From positions 620,001 to 684,000 of the forward strand of contig QANY01009110.1 in the NCBI GenBank assembly GCA_003255025.1: a DNA stretch of 64,000 nt. Reading direction: 5' to 3'. The notes below the pieces were generated by a model. That model did no database searches. It saw only the letters and a list, made by a program, of their open reading frames with translations, and was not told the origin of the DNA. Shown here in pieces: positions 32,690 to 41,939 of the stretch. The position numbers and the translations under genes are program-made. The number at the start of each line of letters is the position of its first letter. Positions within the stretch are counted from its first letter, which is position 1. The stretch is from Datisca glomerata (taxonomy: Eukaryota > Streptophyta > Magnoliopsida > Cucurbitales > Datiscaceae).

Positions 32690-33485
32690 ATTTAAATGAA
32701 GTATTTCTTAAGGTAGCTGGCATTCCAGGGTTTTGCCAATTCTGCTCCCTTCTTTGTCACGAGATGATAATAGCCACTTCCGCCTACTGCCCTTACGATG
32801 AAAGAACCTTTCCAAGATGGACAAAACTTTCCTTCTATTTGGAAGATCTTTTTCAAAACCAAATCTCCCTCCTGAAATTCGCATTTTCTAATTTTCTTCT
32901 GGAAGTAGGATTTCCTTTTCTGATTGTAATTAGTTGTTTGCACGAGTGCCGCTTCCCTTTTTTCTTCTAACAAATCAAGATTTTCTTTCATGAGTTCTTC
33001 GTTTTGTAGTTTAGTCAGTTCTGATATTTCCTATTTTCACTGGTATAACCGATTTTGTTCTGTAGGTCAAAGCAAACCGTGTTTCACATGTCGCCTCTCT
33101 AGGAGTTGTTGCCTATAGTACTGCTGGTAATTCTTCTACCCATTTTTCCTTTGCTGACTCTAGGCATTTCTCCATGTTGTCAAGTATGATTCAGTTTGAT
33201 CTTTCAGCCTGCTCGTTTCCTTGTGGGTAGTAGGGTGTTGAGAATCGGTTGGTAATTTACAGGTCTTCATAAAAAGTCCTCACCATCCTTCCCGTGAATT
33301 GAAGTTCTATGTCAGACACTCATACCGAGGTATCCGTATCTACACATTTTATTCTTCCACAGGAATCCCCTTACTTCTTCTTCACAAATCCTAGCAAAAG
33401 CGTCCGCCTCAATCCACTTGGTGAAGTAGTCAGTGGCAACTAGAAGGAAGCATTTTTGAGCGGGTTCCATGGTAACCAATTCAAA
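32690..33485 (-). pseudogene. Nested gypsy integrase, C-terminal part
   Basis: The minus-strand frame 32692-32991 matches the C-terminal region of Tat-type gypsy integrase: EEKREAALVQTTNYNQKRK, then EGDLVLKK, and a final AKPWNASYLKKYF. Upstream, in broken frames to 33485, come ATDYFTKWIE and EEEVRGFLW, part of the catalytic core. The zinc-binding N-terminus is absent because gag is fused directly here. Confidence 0.75.
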
Positions 33486-34342
33486 GAAGGCTTATTCTGG
33501 ATCCAACCCTCGTCTAAAGGCCAGTCCTGCCACCTTGGCCATTTCCTTCTGGGTGGATATCGTCAGAAGGTAGTCTGAGTTCTCCATTATTTCTCGGTAA
33601 GTAGAGTATTGTACTAAGAAGGCAGTGGACATGATAGTAAAGTTAGTAATGGATTGAGCAAGGAGGGAGTGATACCATTTGAGTGCAGTCCCGTCTAGAC
33701 TTATGGGGAATATTCTGCACATCAAAGCATCTTCATCCTGGTATAACGCCATGACTTTCTTGAACGGTCTGAGATGATCTACAGGGTCTGACTTCCCTTC
33801 ATAACATTTGAATTTTGGTACCGTGAACTTCCTCGGAATCGGGGCGGCTAGGATTTCTAGACATAGTAGAGTTCTGGTGAGTGATTCTAGGTTGGTTTAT
33901 CACGTGTTTCACAGGCTCCTTATTTCCATCATCTCTTCCATGACAGCTTCCATCATGACTTTTGGTGGGCAAATTTCTTCCGCCTCCTCCTTTCCATGTT
34001 CCTTGGACTGAACCTCGGCGTCTTCATTCTATATGTTCCTACTATTTTCATTATCACTTTCTCGTCTAGCTTCATTTCCTTCTTGGTAGTTGTCCTTTCC
34101 CTCACAATTAGTGTGTGGCTGACTTCTGCACCCGTCTGTGCAAGGTCTCGTTGCAATGCAGCGATCTACTCCTGCATCGTCTGCCATGCATTGCATAGTG
34201 TTTCGGCATTTCACTGTTCCATTTCTAGCATTCGGCCCAGGATGGTTCGAAGCATCTCTACTAGGGGAGTAGGGTGATTGGTTTGTTCATCGTCATCCAC
34301 GTTTCCTTTGTTGAGGGTGGTGTTTGACCTGGTTTGAGGCAT
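33486..34342 (-). pseudogene. Nested gypsy gag
   Basis: The minus-strand gag starts at 34342 (MPQTRSN, as in the element at 61085). A Glu/Arg-rich stretch follows, then the retrotransposon gag core at 33492-33752 with LMCRIFPISLDGTALKWYHS and a Tyr-rich segment, ending GLAFRRGLDPE. Frame changes and stops separate the parts. The zinc knuckle that should follow is deleted together with most of pol. Confidence 0.75.
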
Positions 34343-34385
34343 GATTTGATTTTCTGGAGGGTATCTTTAAGGTTGTCTTTCTTCT

Positions 34386-34404
34386 CTCAATGAAAGCACC
34401 AAAA
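34386..34404 (-). promoter_or_regulatory. Nested gypsy primer-binding site
   Basis: Just inside the right LTR the minus strand reads TTTTGGTGCTTTCATTGAG. The equivalent place in the 60.5 kb element is TTTTGGTATTTTCATTGAG. Its position fixes the element's orientation as minus. Confidence 0.65.
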
Positions 34405-35204
34405 TGTAAATGATTTTTTTGTTTAGCCAGGAGAATAATGATAATGCCTAATCTTTTTATAAGTGTTAATCAAAAAGAATGGGAGGAGAATTTAAGAGTA
34501 AGAGGAGTTTCTAAAGAATCTTAGGTTTTTTATTTAGTTGTATTGAATGTGTTCTTCCTCTAGTACATTGGCCTTTATATAGATTTCTCAAATCCCATGT
34601 CTAAATTAAAATAACAATATACAAGGATGCATTTATTATTCCTCGGGATCTCACCCATTCGTGCGGGTCATTCTGCTGAGTATGGCCTCCTTTTTTCTTT
34701 CTATCTCGCTCAGTCGTCAATCAATCATGACCACTTGGCGATCTATCAATTTGTATCATCTAAATATTTTCAGCTTTTACTAAATCAATCACTGTCGCTT
34801 GTCTGTCATCTCGGGTCTTTTTTCCTGTCTCCGTTCTTCTTCTCTTCCTTCCTTTCTCGTTTTGGCGAGGTCTCTCGCTTCAGCGTTCTTTCCTATTCTG
34901 ATGAGGTTTCCCGCTTCAGCGTTCTTTCCCTCTCTTATGAGATCTCCCAATTTTAGTGTTCTTTCTCGCTCTGACGAGGTCTCCCATTTTAGAGTTCTTT
35001 CTTACTCTGACGAGGTCACCCACTACAACGTTCTTCCCCGTTTTGATGGGGTCTCCCGCTTCAGGGCTCTTCCGCTTAGATGAGGCCTCCCGCTTCAGCT
35101 TTCTTTCCCGCTCAGCGTCAATCTTTCCATGTTCATGGCCCACGCGACCTCTCAGGATTCGTTCTTTCTGTACACGTGTCTTTGGGTGGTTTTTTACATG
35201 TTCA
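34405..35204 (-). repeat. Nested gypsy 5' LTR (right copy)
   Basis: 800 bp, TG...CA ends, with about seven 36 bp units in 34855-35115 against six in the left copy. The TATA-like TATATAAAGG (minus) is near 34572. Small open frames here on both strands are repeat artefacts. Confidence 0.9.
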
Positions 35205-35720
35205 CCAACTTCTTCCAAAATTTTATCCAATTCATCAATCCATGCATTTCTTGGATATTCAAATCAATAAAGACCATAATTAACGAATGAAAATTTTGAA
35301 CAAAAAGCGGTTGCCCTGCCATTGAGCTTCTTGATTTAAAAAAAATGGTTGAATAGATTATCTTGAAATTTATTATTAAATTGCATGATTGCTTTAATAA
35401 TGGAATGCCAGATCTCAAATCCTGAAAATCTAATTTTAGATTGAAATAATTTGATTTTTCTTGCAGAGATAACTAAACTATTTTGTTTTATTATCTTGGC
35501 AAACAATTCAAGATATTTTCAGCTTTGATCAATAATTTTAGAGAAAGTAAGAACATCATTAATGTGAACATTTGGGAAATCAGTATATTGGTTGAAAAAT
35601 ATTTTTGGTAATTTTCTCGGAGCATTCTTAAGTCCAAAAGGCATTATATTCCATTTGTAATGGCAGAATGGAGTTACAAATGCAGTTTTGTATTGTCATC
35701 CTCATTTATCTGGACGATGA
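35205..35720 (-). pseudogene. EPRV-D reverse transcriptase and AlkB start
   Basis: On the minus strand, RT from HYKWNIMPFGLKNA through VHINDVLTF and a ISARKIKLFQSKIRF segment is readable (35700-35430). A deletion near 35335 removes RNase H. The start of the AlkB-like domain follows up to the gypsy insertion at 35204. Confidence 0.75.
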
Positions 35721-35979
35721 CTTTTCTTGTAACAACGGATTTACATGAAATTTAAATACAAAATTTTGAAAAAAATTAAAATACATCAAATCATATGCCT
35801 CAATTTCGGTGTACATCAATTCTAAAATTAAAAATAAACACCTAGAGTCAATCGATCAGGGTCCATTCATAAAACACATTCAAACATGCTTTGAATCTAG
35901 CATAAAAAATATAGGTCAATATGACAATATTCATTGATACGTACGTCTAATTACTAAATATGAATAATCAAGAACCCAT

Positions 35980-35992
35980 GGTTCTAACACCA
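35980..35992 (-). promoter_or_regulatory. copia-2 primer-binding site
   Basis: The minus strand reads TGGTGTTAGAACC two bases after the LTR end, three mismatches from the initiator-Met tRNA complement seen intact in copia-1. The following sequence matches the copia-1 leader. Confidence 0.7.
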
Positions 35993-35994
35993 AT

Positions 35995-37876
35995 TGTTGG
36001 ATCAAGTTTTAAAAATTTGAGGGAAAATAATGAACCACGAACGGTTTCACGAATGGAAAATAAAAAATAGCTCACATTAACTATTTAATCATATTAAATA
36101 TAAAATATTTTATGATCATGCATATTTAGAATGACGTATTTAGAAGAGGCGAAAATAATATTATACCTTACTTGTATCGGAGAAGTTCTAACTTATTGGA
36201 ATCCTATTGATTGTCTTACATTCTTCGTTCATCGTAGAACTTGAATCAATCTTCGCACCAACAACCACTCGTGGGATTCAGAAGTATATCTCAATAAGAT
36301 GTCATACGGAATTTAGTGTGGGCTCTCAAAACAACAGAAGAAATAAAAAATTTCTTTTCTTCCTCTAGATTTCTACGGCAACAGAGAGGGGAGAGAGAAA
36401 ATGCATTCTTTGCTCTATGTAATCACACGCTGTGGTCAGGGTTGTGTCAACGCACTTAGGAAGACAACCCTAATGTCATCCCTTATATAAAGATTATAGA
36501 ATTTATACATATACCCATATACAGTAAATTGCCAAAATTCTCCTCCCTTTACTATAACTGTCAAAATTTTACATCTCCCTAGAGCCAATACTGTGTCCAA
36601 ATTCATCAATCTAAATTGATAAATTAAAATTGATTTCCATCAATTAATTAATTAATTTTTTTATTTACTAATTATCAATAATTAGAAAATAATAATTAAT
36701 TAATTTGAACATTTATTTTTGCTCTTCACTACTTTAGTGAAGATACTCACACATGGGTTCTGGAAGTATACATTGATCCAAAACACATTTTTTTATCCAA
36801 CTGATGTTGTTTCTTATTCATGTTTATACGAGCTACTCCTGAAACTAAATGGACCCATATGAATAAAGCTATAGGATTCAAATACTCGACGAATTTATCT
36901 CCATAAATTCCTGACCTAATTAATGTTGACATCGTACGACTCCTCTATAGGTCTGACGAATCAATTCTCGATTCATGCGCACTACATTTTCTATTGGTGC
37001 AAACAAACACTTTTTATTTCAGGGTCAACCAAATATTTTTCTCTGTCACCATTTGTGAATATCAGTAACAAGAGCGTGATGTAAAATTACATTTTACCTC
37101 TCTAGTTATTATTTCCTTAACTCTTTTATTGACTGTGAATAAGAAAGACATAATATTGAATTGTCTCGCACAGTTCACCATGTCTTATTTAATAATTCAT
37201 TTCATTGAGTACCTGATCAGGTTTATTTATTAACACATCCATCAATAAAGCATAAGGTGATATTGTTGTATTTTGCAATCTCGCCACGAATTCTATATCT
37301 ATGAATCACGTAACTCCAACATAGTTGAATTACGATTCTAACAGTCGAGGTATTGTCTGATAATTCGAACTCACTACTTTGGCGTATCAAATTTCGCAAG
37401 TAACTAAGTCAAGTTTCGTATTCACCTTAGGATTAAGGTAATCACAAAAATACCCTTAAGGTGTAGACAATTAGATTTAGAGCTAGATAAACGGCTTTGC
37501 TCTAAACTAATTTTTTACTAGTATATTCATTATGTTCCCTAACATGTCTAGGTCAATCGTTAGAGTCTCCATTCACATGCCCTAAGACCGACATCCTTTG
37601 GTTCAACCTAGCAGTCATAATCAGACTCAATTTCTCAGTCGATCCTAAGACTGTGAATAACATTCTGAACTATTTCAGAAGAGTTTGTCTAGAAGTCCCC
37701 TCGGTCTTGACTCTTTTTATGTTGAAATAGTTTCAGGAGTTGAGTAAATTATAAACACACTTTAATTAATAGAAAACTTCCATTCATTAATTAAATTCAG
37801 TAATACAAAATGTCTTAGAAATATTAAATAATCATAAATAGTTATCACACCTTACTTTATGGATATAATTCCAACA
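35995..37876 (-). repeat. copia-2 LTR
   Basis: The minus-strand LTR starts TGTTGGAATTATATCC and ends TTGATCCAACA. It has a polypurine tract (AAGTGGGAGAT) immediately upstream and a primer site immediately downstream. It is similar along its length to the 21208-23127 LTR. Confidence 0.85.
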
Positions 37877-37890
37877 ATCTCCCACTTGGA

Positions 37891-38580
37891 CTAAAGTAGG
37901 CGTGTACAATCTTGTATCCCCATGCCCTTCAGATGACCATCAAAGACTTTACTGCTTAAAGTATTCGTGAATGGATCTGTCAGGTTATTGACCATCGATA
38001 TGTGTATTACTAGAACATCTCCATGATTAATAATCTCTCTAATGAGGTTATATTTACGCTCTATTTGTTTGGATATTTTGTGGCTCCTTGACAAATTCGC
38101 TATAGCCCCACTATTGTTGCAATAAAGTGTTATGAGCTTGTCAGCTTCTGGAAAAATTTTAGAGTTTTCAAGAACTTTCTAAGCTATACAGCCTCCTTTG
38201 CAGCTTCACAAGCTGCCACATACTCAGCTTCCATGGTAGAACCAACAATGCAAGATTTCTTGATACTTCTCCATACAACTACTCCATCGTTTAAGATGAA
38301 CACCGATTCTGAAGTAGGCCTCCTAGAATCCTTGTCTGCTTGGAAAATTAGAATCAATATACCCTGCCATATTCAAGTCAATACTTGAATACACAAGCAT
38401 GTAGTTCATTGTTCTCCTAAGATACTTAAGGATATGCTTGACGGCATTCCAATGCTCGAGTTTAGGATTAGATTGGAAGCGACTCACCACACCCACCGTG
38501 TTACAAATGTCTAGCCTAGTGAAAAGTATTGCATACATGAGACTTCCCTTGAGGCATAGAGAATCTTTCTCATGTCTTGC
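37891..38580 (-). pseudogene. copia-2 RNase H
   Basis: Minus-strand pieces at 38323-38538 and 37891-38094 match the copia-1 RNase H: ICNTVGVVSRFQSNPKLEHW, HILKYLRRTMNYM and, at the end, a SHKISKQIERKYNLIREII segment followed by NNLTDPF. The middle lies in broken frames. Its downstream end is 15 bp from the LTR. Confidence 0.8.
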
Positions 38581-38639
38581 TCTTCTTGAGGACTCTTGGG
38601 AGATTGTTCCTTGGAGAGGCTGACTCCATGCCTGAAAGG

Positions 38640-39160
38640 AAGATATCCCTTCTTGGAGTCTTACAATTTGAAGTGATCCATCACCCTATCAATATTAGAT
38701 GCTTGAGACAGTGCCAATTATCTGTTCTTTTGATCCCGAAAGATTAAGTACCTAAGACAAAAGCAGATTCTTTAAGATCCTTCATATCAAATTGCTTTGC
38801 AAGCTAAATCTTGACATCATACAATTTTTCATTTCCAATGAGCAGAATATCGTCCACGTACAAACCAGAAAAACCTTGCCCTCTTAGCATTTCTCCATGA
38901 ACCCGTCTGGTTGAGCCATATAAATAGGCTCTTCAAGATTGTCATTCAGAAAAGTAGTCCTTACATCCATCAGCCAGATTTCATAATCGAGGGCAGCAGC
39001 AATGGACAGGAGGATTCGGATGGGTTTAAGCATGACCATCAACGAGAAGGTGTCCTCATAGTCAATATCTTCCTTTTGGGTATAGCCCTTGGCTACTAGC
39101 CTAGCTTTGAATGTCTACACATTCCCATCTGGACCTGTCTTTTTCTTATAAATCTATTTA
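38640..39160 (-). pseudogene. copia-2 reverse transcriptase
   Basis: In broken minus-strand frames the copia RT blocks are visible: a KVRLVARGYTQK-like start (about 39100), FSLMVMLKP, YVDDILLIGN (about 38860) and FDMKDLKESAF. Stops and indels separate them. The order matches copia-1. Confidence 0.7.
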
Positions 39161-39359
39161 CACCCTACGAGGTTCACCACATCAAAAGAACCAACAAGTT
39201 TCCCGACTTTGTTCACGTACATCGATTTTATCTCATTGTTCATGGCTTCTTGTGATAGATTTGCTTCAGGACCAGACTTGGCCTGTGAGTAGGAGACAGG
39301 TTCATCATGATCCTTCTGTGAGACTATTGTTAAGGCATCTTCATGAGACATGTACCTGT

Positions 39360-39845
39360 CAGGCTATCAAACAACCCTCCCACTACGTCGAGGCTCCATA
39401 GGCTCTAGCTCATGCTGTGGTTTTTTCATTATTGAATTAGAAACAGTTCCTGATTGAGGAGTCGATGTCTTCCCACTCAATAATTCTTCTAGCACAAGAG
39501 TGCTTCTCGGCATCACACTTCTTATGTATTCCTCTTCTAGAAAATGCGTCTTCGTGCTCACGAATGTTTTCTTGTTAGTTAGACTATAAAAGGTTGGTAT
39601 CACTTTCGTTCCCTTGGGATATCCTACAAACAGGCATAATTCTGATCGAGTTGGCTTATCTTCAATTTCTAAACATGTGCTAGGCATCCCCATATTCTAA
39701 GGTGGTTTACGGGCGACTTTCGTCCATTCCATCTTTCATATGGCGTGTCAGGCACCATCTTTGATGAAACTTGGTTCAGAATGTATGTTATTTTTTCCAA
39801 GGTATATCCCCAGAATGGATATGGGAGGGATGAGTAACTGAGAAA
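39360..39845 (-). pseudogene. copia-2 integrase, C-terminal part
   Basis: Minus-strand frames 39669-39863 and 39367-39693 read [50 protein letters not shown] and a long linker toward RT. The catalytic core upstream of 39845 is cut off where non-copia sequence begins. Confidence 0.8.
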
Positions 39846-40186
39846 AAAATAGTTATGCAACACCGTTATGACTCGTTCGAGCCAACGGCATGAGATCGTC
39901 TATTAACTTACAATTTAATGCTTTAGTTAAGTCTCTACATCTACACACCATAAGTTTATTAGTTAGAGACATAATATCTCGTAATTCTATTCTGTAAGTT
40001 TGTCCCAAAAAACATGCAACACCATTATGGCTTGAATGAAGAAAGATTTCAGGTAATAGAGATCTTACAGCCCAAATCGTTGTGCTTGAGGATTTCATTC
40101 TCATGAATCATGATTCAATCTAATCCTATCTTCCTTGATTGAAAATGTAAATGTTATTTTTTTCATTGAAACTAGCATTATATATA
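39846..40186 (-). other. Unidentified sequence with an 83-residue open frame
   Basis: Between the cut copia-2 integrase and the Helitron, the minus strand has an open frame 39853-40104. It contains SHNGVACFLGQ near the start and ends in SHNGVA. The DNA behind these is an imperfect direct repeat, ATGCAACACCRTTATGRCT (39856 and 40015). I do not recognise the protein. It could be a leftover of another LTR or a gene scrap. Confidence 0.3.
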
Positions 40187-41482
40187 CTAGCTTTTTTATA
40201 CGTGCGTTACATGTGACACGTAGAAGTTTAATATATAATTATCGGTAAAGAAAATTAAAATGCATTATTTTTTTAACTTTTAGAATATGAAATTTATTTA
40301 ATTTATTAACTAATTTTCTAATACTTCATCTTTTTTACTGAATGTAACATCGTTATTCGCAATTATATGGTCTTAATAAAAATATTAAGCATATGAGTTT
40401 GATAATATATTTTCTTCACCATTTTTGTCACATGTTGAAATTTTTGTATTAATCATATTTCGGTTGCCAACTTTTTCACATATTAAATTTGTTTACGGTC
40501 TATTTTTTACTGTCATCCAATGTATTAGACCATAAATTATATTATTACAACCAATCATAATAACTACTATAAATATTGTTAACATATTTTAACTTGCTTA
40601 TCTTTATTAATATAAGTATTTTCATTGTCATGCCAATTTAAAAAATAAAATAATGAGGTTAAGATAGTAACTCATTTTCATCACATTTTATTATATGAAA
40701 TTAGAAAGTGAAATGATCAAAATTAAAAAGATAGATGATGTTTTTAGAGGTATTTGAATGAAAATTGAATCATATTATTTATTTAGTTTTACAATGTTAA
40801 AATTTCAAAAAGTAGACCATTTTTAATGCCTTTAAAAATATAGAATTCATTTCACTTATTAATTAATATTTAAACTATTTTCTCCAATATCATGTGTCTT
40901 TTGATAATCGTGGTTGTTAAAAAAATATAAAGTATATTAACTTAATAATATATGTGTCATAATATTTTTTTATAAAAAAATATCATGCTTAGTAATATAA
41001 CACTCTCTCTCTTAATTAGTAGATTCAATAATTTCATCATATGCATTACAATTTTGTCACATATACAAATTAATATGTTATTCATATTTTAACCGTCAAT
41101 TATTTTTTTCTTATATCAAAATTATTTAAAAGATATTGTTGATGTCATCTAATATATGTCAAATCAAACTATAAATTATATGGTTAAAACATATCATAAT
41201 AACTATTATAAATGTAATTTATTGAAATTATTTAAAATATATTGTTAATGTCATCTAATATATGTCGAATCAGTAATAAATTACTATTATAAATATAATT
41301 TATAAATAATTATTAAGTGTGTAACTTAAATAGTGAATTAAATATATAATTAAATAGCTTCATTATTCTAGGGTGGCATTTAATTTTAAATTGAATGGTA
41401 GTTTAGTAATTTTAAGAAATAATGAAGATAAGCTTGTCCAAAAATATTTTCCTCAATACGCATGATTTTATATATAGTATGA
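40187..41482 (-). mobile_element. Non-autonomous Helitron
   Basis: Read on the minus strand, the element starts TCATACTATATATAAAATC at 41482. It ends with a 6 bp stem (TACGTG/CACGTA, plus strand 40199-40204 and 40217-40222, 12-base loop), an 8-base spacer and CTAG at 40187. The flanking bases are A before the 5' end and T after the 3' end, as expected for Helitron insertion between A and T. The 1296 bp between are AT-rich, with an internal duplication (40250-40620 resembles 40810-41200) and no coding frame. Movement would need a helicase/Rep from another element. Confidence 0.75.
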
Positions 41483-41699
41483 TATGATATGGTATTCTAA
41501 CTAATAATATCATTTTCAATATATGGATTTAAACAAAAGACAATTAGGGTATTAGTCCACTATAAGACAATAACGAAAATAATGGTAAAAAAAGTTATAA
41601 ATTACACAAATATCTGAATTTTACAGTGATCCATCGTTAAAACTTAAAAAATATAGTAAACAGACCAAAATGCACTCACTGACGAAAGGGCAGCTTCCC
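41483..41699. other. AT-rich stretch, possible MULE left end
   Basis: No gene was found. An AAATATCTGAATTTTACAGTGAT phrase (about 41610) resembles the inverted sequence at about 47420 (GATATGACCGAATTTTATGAGA) and may be the remains of a terminal inverted repeat. Confidence 0.3.
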
Positions 41700-41935
41700 C
41701 TTTCGCAAGAAGGAGGCATGCTTTCATAAGTTTAGCTCGTTTCTCACTGTTTCATTGTTGATAAAGGGTTCCACTGTAGCTGTGCGGATTCTGCCATCTT
41801 TCTTTGTCGACGTCTGGTCATTGCCTCATCCTTATTTTATACATTGACGACAACATTCTCACTGGAAATGATTATTCTCTTTTCTTTGATTTCATCAAGG
41901 AGCTTGACAATCTATTTGGCCCTTTCATCTGCTGC
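41700..41935 (+). pseudogene. Ty1/copia RT scrap
   Basis: The plus-strand frame from 41804 reads GHCLILILYIDDNILTGNDY, then FIKELDNLFG. This is the catalytic Y-x-D-D block of a Ty1/copia RT from a lineage different from copia-1 (which reads YVDDILLIEND). Nothing else of the element is present. Confidence 0.6.
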
Positions 41936-41939
41936 ATGA

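Larger units (their letters stand above)
28108..35204 (-). mobile_element. Nested Ty3/gypsy (Tat-like) retrotransposon
   Basis: A 7097 bp element is inserted into the AlkB region of EPRV-D with a perfect 5 bp target duplication CCAAC (28103-28107 and 35205-35209). LTRs are 28108-28868 and 34405-35204, with TG...CA ends. On the minus strand the internal region has a primer site, gag, and integrase fused after a deletion that removed protease, RT and RNase H. A tandem-repeat zone follows, then an opposite-strand ORF near the 3' LTR. This extra antisense ORF is a known feature of Tat-lineage elements. It cannot move on its own. Confidence 0.9.
25485..35720 (-). mobile_element. Endogenous pararetrovirus copy EPRV-D, split
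   Basis: This is a minus-strand viral copy in two parts, 35720-35205 (RT and start of AlkB) and 28107-25485 (rest of AlkB, second ORF, intergenic region, leader), separated by a nested gypsy element. RT carries VHINDVLTF. RNase H is mostly deleted (near 35335). The right edge at 35720 meets the copia-2 5' region. Broken frames occur throughout. Confidence 0.8.
35721..39845 (-). mobile_element. Ty1/copia retrotransposon copia-2 with shared LTR
   Basis: On the minus strand, partial integrase (39845-39360), RT (39160-38640), RNase H (38580-37891), a polypurine tract, one full 1882 bp LTR (37876-35995), and then a primer-binding site and 5' untranslated sequence of a second copy (35993-35721). 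One LTR thus joins the 3' end of one element to the 5' end of another. The sequence is close to copia-1. Both outer ends are truncated, by EPRV-D at 35720 and by unidentified DNA at 39846. Confidence 0.85.

Noticed and set aside
34627..35283. Overlapping open frames of 67-109 residues on both strands
   Set aside because: They are translations of the 36 bp LTR minisatellite in several frames.
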